Shown: positions 28,990 through 40,021 of the stretch, piece after piece | How positions within the stretch are numbered: position 1 is the first letter of the stretch | Layout of the letters: every line of letters begins with the position of its first letter | Assembly (NCBI GenBank): GCA_945873625.1 | Contig: CAMCDS010000011.1 | Location: forward strand, 1-64,000 | Length of the DNA stretch: 64,000 nt | Direction of reading: 5' to 3' | Source of the DNA: an uncultured Porphyromonadaceae bacterium | Lineage (GTDB): Bacteria; Bacteroidota; Bacteroidia; Bacteroidales; Muribaculaceae | Position numbers and translations under genes: made by a program | The notes under the pieces: model-generated | The model's database searches: none | What the model was told of the DNA's origin: nothing | What the model saw: only the letters and a program-made list of their open reading frames with translations

Positions 28990-31900
28990 TTCTTCTGGTC
29001 TGTGGTCCGGGTTGAGTCGGGGTTTGTCTTGGCTCCGGCGGCCGAGTCGGCAGGCTCGGCCACAACGGGTTTCTTTCTCTTTCCGAGATGGAAGAGCTGG
29101 CGCAGATTGCTCATTCGCCGGCGCATCACGAAGCCGACGCCGGTCTCGGTAATCTCGCCCTCCACGATGCTTTCGAAGCCGTTGTGGCGGAAGAGCTTGA
29201 GATACATGCTGAGTGTGTTGGTCTGCTTGAGCATGTATTCAAACGATATATCGCTCAGCAGGTTCTGGGCAAAGTTCTCGTCGGCCGAGGCGTCGGTCGA
29301 ATAGTTGCCTCCTACCACAATCTTGAACTTATTGTTGAATAGCGACTTCGACACCTGATAGCTGTAGCTCGTGGTGGTAGAGCTGCGTCCGTCGGTGGTC
29401 TTGTCGTATTGGTCGACGCCAAACGATAGGTCGACGCCGCGGATATTGTTTGCCGCCCACGTGTTGAGCTTTGAGGTGAGGAATCCGTAGAGGGCCGAGT
29501 TGGCCATGTTGCCGAATCCCGACGAGGCGGTCTTGGTGTCGCCTCCGGTGTATTGTCCGGTAATCAGCATGTTCATGGCCGCCGTGGCGCGCTGGTCGGC
29601 GCTCATCGACTGCAGCTCGTTCTGTATCGCTACATCGTCTTCGGCCGAGAGGTCGAAGTTCACGCCCGGAGCCGAGAGGGTGTTGCTCAGCGCGAGCCCT
29701 ACCCGGAAATTCACGAGGCGGGAGTTGCCGCTCGACTGCACCACGTTGACCTTCACGTCGTCGTATGCGTTGATATGGAGCAGCGGGTTCATCACGTCTC
29801 CGTTCCAAAGGGCGTAGCCGCCCGGCTCGAACACAAATTTCTTCTCGCCCATCACCGGGAGCGAATACCTTACGAATCCCTCGCCGATGTTGAGCTGTCC
29901 GTTGAGGCGCATGTCGCCCATGAAGTTCTGGAAATACCTCAGCGTGCCCGACGGGGTGATTTCGAGGCGGTTGGTGGGATTGTCGGGCGAGAGTAGCACC
30001 GTGGCCTGCGTGCCGGGCGCTATGTTGAGGCTGGCGAGTATGCGCATGTTCATCGTCGTTTCCACGCTGTCGGCCTTGGCCACCTGCGTAGTGTCGGAAA
30101 ACTGCACGAAGGTAACTATCTCGCCGTTTGAGCGCTGCTCCACGAGGGTCTGGGCCTCGGTCTGGAGCTGGTAGTTGATGTCGGTGGAGTTGAGAATCGA
30201 CACGTCGGCGTTGATGTCGAAGTGCTTCATCGGGCCCCGTGCCGAGGCATCGAGGTTCACGAAGAGCTTTCCGAAGATGGGGCTTCGGGCGCGTTTGTCG
30301 TTGCCCACGAGCTGCACGTTCTTTCCTGCCACGCCTATGTCGAAGCTGATGTCGGAGAATTTGCGGGCGTTGACGTTTCCGTTGATGGTAAGCGGATTGG
30401 CGTTGACTGCGAAAATCTCGAAGTTATTGAAGTCTATGACGTTGTCGGCCACTGTGAGCGACTCGCGGTCGAAATGCAGCGAAGAGCCGATCATCGGAAT
30501 GAAGACCCTGACGGAGTCGCATTCGATGCTGCCGTTGAGCAGCGGCTCGGCGAATGTGCCCGACATGGCCATCGAGCCGTTGAGGCATCCCTCGAGCTTG
30601 GCGACGTCTGCCCCGAGGAATGGATTGGCCACGCTCAGGGGGAACTGCGTCAGCTCGAGCTTGAGTCCTTTGGGTGTGAAGCTGCCTACGGAGTCTTTCA
30701 TCAACGCGCCGCGGAAAGTGAGGGCAGGCTTGCCGTTGACCTTGAGCGAAGCAAAGCCACCGGCATTACCCTTCTCACCCATGCCGGCCTTGACCAGCAT
30801 CTCGAAGTCGCCGACGCGCGTCTTGTTGTAGTAGAAGTTGTCGACATTGAGCGTGCCGTTGGCGATAAGGGCCTTGTTGACCAACCCCACCCTCATGTCG
30901 GCGCTCACCGAGGCCTTTATCGGGGGAGCGAACACCGACATCTGCAGGAAGTCCTCGATATTGATGTTCTGGAGGTTGACGTGAAGCTCCTCGCGTCCCT
31001 TGTCGTTGGTCTCGGTCATGAGCAGTATGCTGCTCTGCGCGCTTCGGGCGAGCAGGTTGGCGTCGATACGTGAGTTGGAGAGCGTGTAGTCGATATGGTT
31101 GTCGGCGTTGAGGGTCCAGGGGAGATAGGCGATTGTGGCCTTGAGGGGAGAGAAGTGGACCGAGATGATGGAGTCGGTTATGGCTCCGGTAAGACCAAGC
31201 CGGTAGCCGGTCTCGCCCTGCAGGTTCTTCTGGTTGAGGAAAGCCGAGACGCGGTGGCCGCCCACGTAACCGTTGAGGTTGACTTCGGCAAACTCGTCGA
31301 GCGTGCCCGGGGCGTTGCCTACGTGGGCGCGGTAGTCGAGGAGGCTTCCGCGCTGGTCGAGAGTGAGATGGGCCGTGTCGAGGCGGAGCGAGCCGGTGTT
31401 GATTCCAAGCGCGCCAACGTCGGCGCGTATCAGCGAGTCGTTGCTCACCGTGGCATAAACCGTATCGACGGCCATGCCGGTGGCCGTAAGCAGCTGGCGG
31501 AGCAGTCCCCGGCCCGAAGCGGTGGCATCAAGTCTGAAATTGGGGAGCGCGCACTGAAGCATCTCCACGTCGAGATGACGGGCGGCTATCTGCTTGTCGA
31601 TAATGGGCATTGTGGCCATAAAGCAGTCAACCACGTGTTTGAGACCCGAATCGCTCGTGAAGTCGAGCGTGGTGCTCTCGCAGTCGACGGTGGCCTGCAC
31701 CCGGTTTTCGGTGGCGAGCACGTCGGCCGTAAGTCCCTGCGGAAGATGGATATACCTGTCGGGGAGGTTCCAGTCGAAGTTGTCGACCCTGAGGTTAGCG
31801 TCGTAGAGCCAGCGTTCGGGGCTTGCCGACCCTTTGAGATAGATGTCGCCGTTGCCCGAGCAGATTGTCTCTGTAAGCCCGAGGGCCTGCAGGTCGGCGT

Positions 31901-33920
31901 GGGTGATGCGGGCACGCACGTCGAATGTATAGTCGTCGGGGGCTACAGTGCCTGTGGCGTCGAGGTCTACGAGCAGTTGCGGGTCGGGTGAATTGAGTTT
32001 CACGCTGTATTCCCCGCCCGAAAGTTCGGCGTGGAGGTCTATGTTCCTGTAATCGTGCCCCTTGTAGACGGCCTGGCTGACGGCCACGTCGGCAAGTGTA
32101 TGCGCTCCCGGACGCGACGGGTTGAATCCGGCTCCGTGTGCGCTCACGTGTGCGCTCACAGTGCCGATGCCCATGTCGGGAAGGAAGCGTCCGGCCTGGA
32201 AACCGCTGATGTCGATGTCGGCGTCGTAGCTTTCGGCCGTGAGCGACACCACTCCGTCGCCCACCACGTCGCCGGCTTCGGAGAGGAGGCTGAAGTCGGC
32301 TCCATACGTCTGGCGGTCGGCCGTGGCCGTGCCGGTGAGCGACAGCCGCGGGATGTCGTAGCTCGTATTGCCGAGAAACGCGTTGACCGTCTCGGGGCCC
32401 GTCAGCGAGGCGTCAAACTTGAGGTTGCCCTTCATCTTCTTGATGTCAAGAGGATTGTCGACGGTGCCCTTGGCCACTAAATCGAGCACTTTCGGCACAT
32501 TGAGCTTCAGCGAGCTCACATTCATCGAGCTGAGCGAGCCGTCGGCCTTAAGCTGCACCCGCGCCGGCTGCATGGTAGGCAGCTTCGAGGTGTAGGCCTT
32601 CAGCGAGGGCATGAAGCTCACTATGTCGCGGGGCGAGATGTCGCCTTCGGCGAGCACCGCTGTCTCGGCCTTCGGATTCATGGCCATAAGCGCGAAGGGG
32701 ACGTTGGCGTTGGCGAATATCTTTGAGTAGAGGGTGGTTACGTTAAGGTCGCGGATGTCGAGCCCTACGGAGTCGATGGCCACGAGACCGCGTCCGGAGG
32801 TTACGGCCAGCCCGCAACGCTCCTTGGCCATTAGGCGCGAGATGGGTATGCGCACTTCGGAAGCCTTGTTGTAGAATCCATGCAGACCTATACCCACATC
32901 GGTGAAGCTGAGATAGTTGGCATCGAATCCGGGCTGTGGCTCCGCACCCTTCACGCCGTAGAGAGCCTTGAAGCCGTCGAGCGAGACGCTGTCGCCTCGG
33001 ATCACCATCGGCGGACCGGGCACGCTGACCGTGTCGACCGGAGCGGGATGCGTCTTGATGTATTCGGCAGTAGGCGTAAGATATGTGAACGAGCCGTCGG
33101 CCACGGCAAGCGAGCGCACGCTGACGTCGTTCTGCCGGAGGTCGACCACTCCCCTCTCAAGCTCCAGACTGTTGGTCTGCAGCATCAGGGTGTCGATGGT
33201 GGGGAGCATCGACATCGCAAACCGGAAGTTCTCGAGTTTCAGATGATTGGCCTTGATGAGAAAAGGGGTCGAGGTGGAGTCGGTCGGCGAAGGCTTCTTC
33301 TTCCATACGTTCATGTAGAGGCTGACGTCGCCGTCGCGCAGACGCGCCTCGTTGAGGTCGATGAGGCTCGTGCGGATATTGGCCGAGCTCTTGCCGTCTA
33401 CGTCAAGCTCCCCGGCCCGTATCTTCATTATCATCGAGCTGTCGGGACTCACCATGCGGTAGTAGCCGTCGAGCAGCTTCAGCTTGTTGACCTTCACGTC
33501 GAGGTCTATGAGGGGAAGCAGCTTCACGTCGGCTATCACCTCGCGCGCGTGCACCATCGTGTCGCCCGTGGCCTCGATCACATTCACTCCCTGAAGCGAC
33601 ACGTCGAGGGGGAAGCGAAGGCGGAAGAGGTCGATCTGCACGTCGAGTCCGGTCGACTTCTTCACCACCGAGCAGGCAATGTTTTTCACAAACGTCTGCA
33701 CCGGAGGTATGTAGAGCAACACCGGAATCATCAGAATGGCAAAGATGAGCCATCCCAAAGTCTTCAGCGTTATCCTCAGCCATTTGGGCTTTATCAGGTG
33801 CTTCTTCCCTTTCGCAGGTCTATCTCCTTCCTTTTCCGCTCCGGGGGCGTCGGGCATGGCCTCGCCGCCGTCTGCCGGACGGGAGTCGTGGAGGTAGGTC
33901 TTATTATCGTTTTCGCTCAC
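28986..33920 (-). CDS. tamB: TamB-like translocation/assembly module protein
   Basis: 1644 aa, N-terminal TM, AsmA/TamB beta repeats, C-terminal DUF490-type domain. Confidence 0.88.
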   Translation of the reverse strand: MSENDNKTYLHDSRPADGGEAMPDAPGAEKEGDRPAKGKKHLIKPKWLRITLKTLGWLIFAILMIPVLLYIPPVQTFVKNIACSVVKKSTGLDVQIDLFRLRFPLDVSLQGVNVIEATGDTMVHAREVIADVKLLPLIDLDVKVNKLKLLDGYYRMVSPDSSMIMKIRAGELDVDGKSSANIRTSLIDLNEARLRDGDVSLYMNVWKKKPSPTDSTSTPFLIKANHLKLENFRFAMSMLPTIDTLMLQTNSLELERGVVDLRQNDVSVRSLAVADGSFTYLTPTAEYIKTHPAPVDTVSVPGPPMVIRGDSVSLDGFKALYGVKGAEPQPGFDANYLSFTDVGIGLHGFYNKASEVRIPISRLMAKERCGLAVTSGRGLVAIDSVGLDIRDLNVTTLYSKIFANANVPFALMAMNPKAETAVLAEGDISPRDIVSFMPSLKAYTSKLPTMQPARVQLKADGSLSSMNVSSLKLNVPKVLDLVAKGTVDNPLDIKKMKGNLKFDASLTGPETVNAFLGNTSYDIPRLSLTGTATADRQTYGADFSLLSEAGDVVGDGVVSLTAESYDADIDISGFQAGRFLPDMGIGTVSAHVSAHGAGFNPSRPGAHTLADVAVSQAVYKGHDYRNIDLHAELSGGEYSVKLNSPDPQLLVDLDATGTVAPDDYTFDVRARITHADLQALGLTETICSGNGDIYLKGSASPERWLYDANLRVDNFDWNLPDRYIHLPQGLTADVLATENRVQATVDCESTTLDFTSDSGLKHVVDCFMATMPIIDKQIAARHLDVEMLQCALPNFRLDATASGRGLLRQLLTATGMAVDTVYATVSNDSLIRADVGALGINTGSLRLDTAHLTLDQRGSLLDYRAHVGNAPGTLDEFAEVNLNGYVGGHRVSAFLNQKNLQGETGYRLGLTGAITDSIISVHFSPLKATIAYLPWTLNADNHIDYTLSNSRIDANLLARSAQSSILLMTETNDKGREELHVNLQNINIEDFLQMSVFAPPIKASVSADMRVGLVNKALIANGTLNVDNFYYNKTRVGDFEMLVKAGMGEKGNAGGFASLKVNGKPALTFRGALMKDSVGSFTPKGLKLELTQFPLSVANPFLGADVAKLEGCLNGSMAMSGTFAEPLLNGSIECDSVRVFIPMIGSSLHFDRESLTVADNVIDFNNFEIFAVNANPLTINGNVNARKFSDISFDIGVAGKNVQLVGNDKRARSPIFGKLFVNLDASARGPMKHFDINADVSILNSTDINYQLQTEAQTLVEQRSNGEIVTFVQFSDTTQVAKADSVETTMNMRILASLNIAPGTQATVLLSPDNPTNRLEITPSGTLRYFQNFMGDMRLNGQLNIGEGFVRYSLPVMGEKKFVFEPGGYALWNGDVMNPLLHINAYDDVKVNVVQSSGNSRLVNFRVGLALSNTLSAPGVNFDLSAEDDVAIQNELQSMSADQRATAAMNMLITGQYTGGDTKTASSGFGNMANSALYGFLTSKLNTWAANNIRGVDLSFGVDQYDKTTDGRSSTTTSYSYQVSKSLFNNKFKIVVGGNYSTDASADENFAQNLLSDISFEYMLKQTNTLSMYLKLFRHNGFESIVEGEITETGVGFVMRRRMSNLRQLFHLGKRKKPVVAEPADSAAGAKTNPDSTRTTDQKK

Positions 33921-33934
33921 TGTCTGTCGGTTTA

Positions 33935-34411
33935 TTATGGTTTGTGGCTCCGGCGCCTCTTGCTGAAACGGCGGAAGAGCAATACTGCCGCGGCAGCGGC
34001 CACGGCTCCGGCAAAGTCGGCTGCCATGTCGGCCGGCTCAAACGAGCGACCCAGATCCATATATTTCTGGGCATACTCGATGCCGACGCCGACAAGGGTG
34101 GCTACAGTCGCCGCCAGGGCTGCCAGAGAGAGCGACACCCTCCTCAGCCGCAATCCGCGCACGGCGTCGCGGATGATGCAAAGCGTCAGCATCCCGAATA
34201 AACAGGCGTGAGCCAGTTTGTCGGCCCCTTCGAAGAGAGGGGGCTCGATGTCGCCTACGGGGCGCGGCGCCAATGTGAACCAGCCTATTACGAGAAGCAC
34301 CACCGCTGTCGGCACCCATGCAGGCCCCCGACGCGACAGCCTCAGGAGGCCGCCGGCCTCTCCGCCCTGCGCGTCTCCTCTCCCCGTTAAGGCTTTTTCA
34401 CTTTTTTTCAT
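33935..34411 (-). CDS. VanZ family protein
   Basis: GADKLAHACLFGMLTLCIIRD ... YAQKYMDLGRSFEPADMAADFAGA typical VanZ pattern; start revised to MKKSEKA. Confidence 0.8.
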   Translation of the reverse strand: MKKSEKALTGRGDAQGGEAGGLLRLSRRGPAWVPTAVVLLVIGWFTLAPRPVGDIEPPLFEGADKLAHACLFGMLTLCIIRDAVRGLRLRRVSLSLAALAATVATLVGVGIEYAQKYMDLGRSFEPADMAADFAGAVAAAAAVLLFRRFSKRRRSHKP

Positions 34412-34580
34412 CCTACAAAGGTAATAAAAAATTCCCCTCTGCCTGCCATATATGCAGCAAAATCGGGGTGTGCCGCCTCTCGACACCCGATTTTAGCTCC
34501 ATTTATGCCCCGGAGTGAAAGAAATGCCAATCTTTTGTGTTAAATTTGCAGAATCTCCCCTCTCATTAATGTTTTCACCA

Positions 34581-35573
34581 ATGGCAAAGAAGAAAAGACA
34601 GGCCCCGGCCGCCCCCGACAGAATGCTCGGCCTCGGAACGGTGGTCAGAAACACCGGCAGCTCCTATACCGTGGCTCTCGACGACGGCTCCACGGCCAAC
34701 TGCCGCATAAAGGGGAATTTCCGCATCCGGGGCATCCGGACCACCAACCCCGTGGCCGTAGGCGACCGCGTGGCCGTCTGCGAGGCTGCCGACGACGCCG
34801 ATTTCATCACGGCCATCGAGCCACGCAAGAACTATATAATCCGAAAGGCATCAAACCTCTCGAAGGAATCGCACATTCTCGCCGCCAACATCGACCAGAC
34901 GCTGCTCGTGGCCACGCTGCGCGAACCCGTTACGACCACCACCTTCATCGACCGTTTCCTCGCCACGGCCGAGGCATACGCCGTGCCGGCCGTGCTCGTA
35001 ATCAACAAATGCGACACGTGGGAAGAAGACGACCGTGAACTCGGAGCCGCCCTAAAACACCTCTACACATCCATCGGCTACAACACGCTCATCGTCTCGG
35101 CCACTACCGGGCAGGGACTCGAAGAGCTCCGCGACCTTCTGCGCGACAAGACCACTCTCCTCGCCGGCAACAGCGGCGTCGGCAAGTCGAGCCTCATCAA
35201 CGCGCTTGTGCCCGGAGCCGGGCTGCGGACCGGAGAAATATCCGACATTCACCACACCGGCACGCATACAACCACATTCTCCGAAATGATTCCGCTCCCC
35301 GAGGGGGGGCGCCTTATCGACATACCCGGAGTAAAAGGCTTCGGCACCATCGACTTCAAACCTGCCGAGGTGTCGCACTATTTCCCCGAAATTTTCCGGT
35401 TCGGACGCGACTGCCGCTACAGCGACTGCCGCCACACCGGCGAACCGGGATGTGCCGTGGCCAAAGCCGTCGACGACCATTTCATCTCGCAGAGCCGCTA
35501 CGCCTCCTACCTCTCCGTGCTTGAGGACGCGGAAGGTGAGCAAGGCTCCGACAAATACCGCAAACCCTTCTGA
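34581..35573 (+). CDS. rsgA: Ribosome small subunit-dependent GTPase A
   Basis: Circularly permuted GTPase motifs NKCD, GNSGVGKSSLIN, DIPGVKGF; Zn-binding CRYSDCRHTGEPGC; start revised to MAKKKRQ. Confidence 0.95.
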   Translation: MAKKKRQAPAAPDRMLGLGTVVRNTGSSYTVALDDGSTANCRIKGNFRIRGIRTTNPVAVGDRVAVCEAADDADFITAIEPRKNYIIRKASNLSKESHILAANIDQTLLVATLREPVTTTTFIDRFLATAEAYAVPAVLVINKCDTWEEDDRELGAALKHLYTSIGYNTLIVSATTGQGLEELRDLLRDKTTLLAGNSGVGKSSLINALVPGAGLRTGEISDIHHTGTHTTTFSEMIPLPEGGRLIDIPGVKGFGTIDFKPAEVSHYFPEIFRFGRDCRYSDCRHTGEPGCAVAKAVDDHFISQSRYASYLSVLEDAEGEQGSDKYRKPF

Positions 35574-35705
35574 ACCATCCCTCCGGCATCTCCCGAAGGC
35601 TCCTTACGTCCGTATGCGGATTGAGAAAAAATGACGGCCGCGCTGTCATATTTCATTATTCGCGATGTCTCTATTATGACTGCATAATAGTTTTGCATCG
35701 GAAAA

Positions 35706-37802
35706 ATGAAACTCAATATGCTTATGAAACATATACTTACCACCCTTACACTACTCTCCTGCGCGCTGACTGCGATGGCTCAGACAGAATCGTCCGACTC
35801 CATTTCAGCCCGCGAGCTAAATGAGGTAGTGATCCAGGCACCGACCGTAGTCAGGAAAGCCGACATGGATGTCTATCATCCGTCGAAAAGCGCTGTCGAA
35901 CATTCGAAAAACGGACTCCAGCTGCTCGGCAACCTGATGATTCCGTCGCTCTCCGTCAGCGACGCCCTCGGCGCGGTGCAGGCCGCCGGACAGGCAGTGC
36001 AGATCCGCATCAACGGACGGGAATCGTCAATAGAGCAGGTGCGCGCCTTATTGCCTGAGACCGTCAGGCGCGTGGAATGGATCGACAACCCCGGACTGCG
36101 TTACGGCGGAGCCAGCTATGTGCTGAATATCATCGTGGCCAACCCGACTCTCGGAGGCTCGCTGATGGCCACGGCCCGCCCGGCGCTCAACACCGCATGG
36201 GGATTCTACATGGCCGACGCCAAATTCAACACCGGCCGCTCGCAATGGGAGATAGGGGGCGACTTCAAGCTCACCGACCGTATAAAGGCCCACCGCGACT
36301 ATTACGAGACCTTCACCTTTCCCGACGGCTCATCGCTTACGCGCGACGAGACGCCGCTCGGAGGCTCGACCGACAACACTACCGCAAGCGGATGGTTGTC
36401 TTACAGCTACATCAGGCCCGACACCACCGTGGTAATGGCCGAGTTAGGCATCAACGCCAACCTCCGCACACGCGAACGATACGACGGACTGGTCTCGACC
36501 GGCGACGTCCGCGACGACATGATGCTCACCGACGTCAACGGCCACAACGGACTCACGCCCAAGCTGTCGCTCTACTGGCAGCAGACCCTGCCGCGCAGGC
36601 AGATTCTGATTGTCAACTTCAACAGCTCGCTCTATTTCGGACGCTCATATTCCGACTACACCGAGCAGCCGACGGCTACTGACAGCCGGCTCACCGACAT
36701 ACACACTTCAATCAAAGACCGCAACCAGGCCTACGCCGTGGAGGCCGACTATATAAAGAGCTGGGGCAACGGTCGCCTCACCGCCGGAGTCTCCTATACG
36801 GCCAACCGCAACCGGTCGCAGTATGAGAACCTCGGCGGGGAGATATTCCATCAGCGTCAGGACAAGGTGTATGTCTACGCCGAATATTTCCACCGCTTCG
36901 GCAAATGGACGGCTACTGCCGGAATGGGCGTGCAGTACACCGACTTCCTCTTCAGGGAGTCGGGACGGGGCAACCACACATGGAGTCCGCGCCCACAGGC
37001 CACAATCACATATTCACTCAACCCGAACCACAATTTCCGCCTCAGTTTCAACTCCTGGCAGTCAACGCCGACGCTTGCAGAGACCAACATAGTGCCTCAG
37101 CAGCTCGACGGATTCCAGTGGCGCGTTGGCAACCAGAATCTCAAGACGGCCAACTCATACATGCTCACTCTCCGCTATGGCTTCTCCCTACCGCGCGTCA
37201 GCGGCACGTTCGGCATCCGCGCCTTCTCTTCGCCCGACGCCATCACCCCGCTCCTGCTATGGGAAGGAGACCGGCTGATCACCACCTACGAGAACAGCCG
37301 CGGACTGCAGAACCTCTCCTTCTTCATCGCCCCTCAGATCGAAATCATACCCGGCTGGCTCACGGCAAGCGGATACGTGCAGTTTCGCATGGAACGCATG
37401 CGCGGCACCGGCTACGACATCCGCAGCAACGCATGGAGCGGCAATGCGCAGATTCAGGTAACGCACTGGGGATTCGTGCTTTCGGGCCAGTATGTACGCG
37501 CGCAACGCGACCTCTGGGGCGAAAAAATCAGCTGGGGCGAAGACCTCAACAGAATCGACCTCAGCTACAACTGGAAGGCATGGCAGTTCTCGGCCGGAAT
37601 AATCATGCCGTTCGGCAGATACGACCAGGGAAGCAAGTCGCTGAGCAAATGGGACCGCAACGAGCGGCACATGCGCCTCGACATGCGTATGCCTTATCTC
37701 ACCGTGGCCTACAACCTGCAATGGGGACGTCAGAAACGCGGAGCCAGAAAACTCGTTGACATAGATGCCAACGCCGACCGCTCGACCGCCGGCGGCCGCT
37801 AA
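35706..37802 (+). CDS. Outer membrane beta-barrel / TonB-dependent receptor-like protein
   Basis: Signal peptide, plug-like ELNEVVIQAP...VRRVEWIDNPGLRYGG, C-terminal barrel. Confidence 0.8.
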   Translation: MKLNMLMKHILTTLTLLSCALTAMAQTESSDSISARELNEVVIQAPTVVRKADMDVYHPSKSAVEHSKNGLQLLGNLMIPSLSVSDALGAVQAAGQAVQIRINGRESSIEQVRALLPETVRRVEWIDNPGLRYGGASYVLNIIVANPTLGGSLMATARPALNTAWGFYMADAKFNTGRSQWEIGGDFKLTDRIKAHRDYYETFTFPDGSSLTRDETPLGGSTDNTTASGWLSYSYIRPDTTVVMAELGINANLRTRERYDGLVSTGDVRDDMMLTDVNGHNGLTPKLSLYWQQTLPRRQILIVNFNSSLYFGRSYSDYTEQPTATDSRLTDIHTSIKDRNQAYAVEADYIKSWGNGRLTAGVSYTANRNRSQYENLGGEIFHQRQDKVYVYAEYFHRFGKWTATAGMGVQYTDFLFRESGRGNHTWSPRPQATITYSLNPNHNFRLSFNSWQSTPTLAETNIVPQQLDGFQWRVGNQNLKTANSYMLTLRYGFSLPRVSGTFGIRAFSSPDAITPLLLWEGDRLITTYENSRGLQNLSFFIAPQIEIIPGWLTASGYVQFRMERMRGTGYDIRSNAWSGNAQIQVTHWGFVLSGQYVRAQRDLWGEKISWGEDLNRIDLSYNWKAWQFSAGIIMPFGRYDQGSKSLSKWDRNERHMRLDMRMPYLTVAYNLQWGRQKRGARKLVDIDANADRSTAGGR

Positions 37803-37823
37803 TCTCCTCACTCTAAATCGAAA

Positions 37824-37865
37824 AAAAGAGACGCGAAGCATCTGCTGCCTCACGTCTCTCTTTTC
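37824..37865. terminator. Convergent terminator hairpin
   Basis: aaaagagacg...cgtctctctttt. Confidence 0.65.
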
Positions 37866-37881
37866 TATTTATCTAAGATTT

Positions 37882-39393
37882 TCAGTCGGTGATGAGGTTG
37901 GTGCCGGTCATGTCGGCGGGCTGGGGAAGCCCCATGATGTGGAGTATCGAGGGAGCCACATCGGCGAGGCGTCCGTCGGCCACCTTGGCATCCGCATCCG
38001 TCGAGATGTAGATGAACGGCACGGGATTGAGCGAATGGGCCGTATTGGGCGTGCCGTCCTCATTGAGTGCGTGGTCGGCGTTGCCGTGGTCGGCTATGAT
38101 GATGGAGGAATAGCCGTGGGTCTTGGCGGCATCAATCACCTTGCCTACACATTCGTCGACGGTAGCCACCGCCTTGCTGATGGCATCGTAGACACCGGTG
38201 TGGCCCACCATGTCGCCGTTGGCGAAGTTGACCACGATGAAGTCGTATTTGTCGCTCTCGATCTGGGCCACGAGCTTTTCGGTAACCTCGTACGCGCTCA
38301 TCTCGGGCTTAAGGTCGTAGGTGGCCACCTTCGGCGATGCCACGAGTATGCGGTCCTCGCCAGGCCAGTTCTGCTCGCGTCCTCCGTTGAAGAAGAAGGT
38401 TACGTGGGCATACTTCTCGGTCTCGGCGATGTGGAGCTGGCTGAGGCCCTTCTTCGAGAGATACTCGGCAAGGGTGTCGGCCACGTCTACCTTGTCGAAG
38501 AGGATGTGCACTCCCTTGAACGAGGCGTCGTAGGGCGTCATGCAGTAGTACTGCAGTCCGGGCACGGGCTTCATTCCCCCCTCCTCATGCTGTGTGAGCA
38601 CGGTGGTGAGTTCCTTGGCGCGGTCGTTGCGGTAGTTGAAGAAAATCACCACGTGTCCCTCGCCGATGCGGCCGTCGACCGTGCTGTTGACGATCGGCTT
38701 GATAAACTCGTCGGTTACGCCTTCGGCATACGATTCCTCGATGGCCTTCACCATGTCGGAGGCCTCGCGACCCTTTCCGTCTACGAGGAGGTCGTAGGCT
38801 TCTTTCACACGCTCCCAGCGGTGGTCGCGGTCCATTGCGTAGTAGCGGCCTATCACCGAAGCTATCTCGCCTGCCGAAGCGGCGCAGTGCTTCTGCAGGT
38901 CGGCCACGAATCCGGCGCCGCTCTTCGGGTCGGTGTCGCGTCCGTCCATGAAGCAATGGAGATACACCTTGTCGAGGCCGTATTCCTTTGCGATGTCGCA
39001 GAGGGCGTATACGTGGTCGAGCGACGAATGCACGCCGCCGGTCGATGTGAGTCCCATGAAATGGATGGGCACGCCATGATCGCGCGCATAGCTGAACGCA
39101 CCTACAATCTCGGGATTCTTCATGATCGAGCCGTCGGCGATGGCGCGGTTGATTTTCACCAGGTCCTGATATACGACGCGCCCGGCGCCGATATTGAGGT
39201 GTCCTACCTCGCTGTTGCCCATCTGTCCGGCGGGGAGGCCCACGTCCTCACCGCATGCCTGCAGCTGCGAATGGGGATACTCCGCCATGAGGGCGTCGAT
39301 GTTGGGGGTCGGGGTGTTGAAGATTGCGTCGTCTTTCTTGTGGTCTCCGAGGCCATAGCCGTCGAGGATCATCAATAATGCTTTTTTTGCCAT
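37882..39393 (-). CDS. gpmI: 2,3-bisphosphoglycerate-independent phosphoglycerate mutase
   Basis: [51 protein letters not shown]. Confidence 0.97.
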   Translation of the reverse strand: MAKKALLMILDGYGLGDHKKDDAIFNTPTPNIDALMAEYPHSQLQACGEDVGLPAGQMGNSEVGHLNIGAGRVVYQDLVKINRAIADGSIMKNPEIVGAFSYARDHGVPIHFMGLTSTGGVHSSLDHVYALCDIAKEYGLDKVYLHCFMDGRDTDPKSGAGFVADLQKHCAASAGEIASVIGRYYAMDRDHRWERVKEAYDLLVDGKGREASDMVKAIEESYAEGVTDEFIKPIVNSTVDGRIGEGHVVIFFNYRNDRAKELTTVLTQHEEGGMKPVPGLQYYCMTPYDASFKGVHILFDKVDVADTLAEYLSKKGLSQLHIAETEKYAHVTFFFNGGREQNWPGEDRILVASPKVATYDLKPEMSAYEVTEKLVAQIESDKYDFIVVNFANGDMVGHTGVYDAISKAVATVDECVGKVIDAAKTHGYSSIIIADHGNADHALNEDGTPNTAHSLNPVPFIYISTDADAKVADGRLADVAPSILHIMGLPQPADMTGTNLITD

Positions 39394-39571
39394 ACCTAAG
39401 TCTTTTACCTGTTTGATTAATGCCGGAAAGCCCCGATGGGTTCACCGGCCATGTAAAAACCTGCTTTCCGACAACTGCAAACGCCGGGAGGAACGAATCC
39501 CCCCGGCGACAGCTGTATTTTTTCAGGCTGTTCCGGCCATGCGGCCTTATGCCGCCCGCCGGGCTGAAGCC

Positions 39572-39847
39572 TTACTTACGAATACCGAGCTCTTTCTTGG
39601 CGATGATGGCGCGGTAGCGGTTGATGTCTTTGCGGATCAGATAGTCGAGAAGGCGACGACGCTGACCTACGAGAGCCTTCAGCGAGCGGGCGGTAGCGTA
39701 GTCCTTGTGGTTGCCTTTCAGATGCTCGGTCAGGTGCTTGATGCGGAACGAGAACAGAGCGATCTGGCTTTCGGGGCTGCCGGTGTCAGTAGCGCCCTGG
39801 CCGTAAGTAGCGAAGATTTCAGCCTTCTTTTCGGAAGTAAGATACAT
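39572..39847 (-). CDS. rpsO: 30S ribosomal protein S15
   Basis: DTGSPESQIALFSFRIKHLTEHLKGNHKDYATARSLKALVGQRRRLLDYL. Confidence 0.97.
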   Translation of the reverse strand: MYLTSEKKAEIFATYGQGATDTGSPESQIALFSFRIKHLTEHLKGNHKDYATARSLKALVGQRRRLLDYLIRKDINRYRAIIAKKELGIRK

Positions 39848-39945
39848 AATATGAGAGAATTAATAAAGTTAATAAAAAAAGCCTTTCTTTAAAAAGCCCG
39901 GCCGCGGCTCTCTCTGCCCGGACAGCTTTTTGGCAAAAGACGCCG

Positions 39946-39977
39946 CAAAATTACTACTTTTTCCCCACCCCACCAAA
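39946..39977 (-). promoter_or_regulatory. Bacteroidetes-type promoter of rpsO
   Basis: Minus strand TTTG-N20-TAATTTTG. Confidence 0.6.
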
Positions 39978-40021
39978 TTTTCCACCCCCTTTTCTGTGTT
40001 TTTATCCTCGTCTATCGCACA

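Noticed and set aside
37765-39378. 537-aa plus-strand ORF
   Set aside because: Antisense to gpmI, which has unambiguous motifs.
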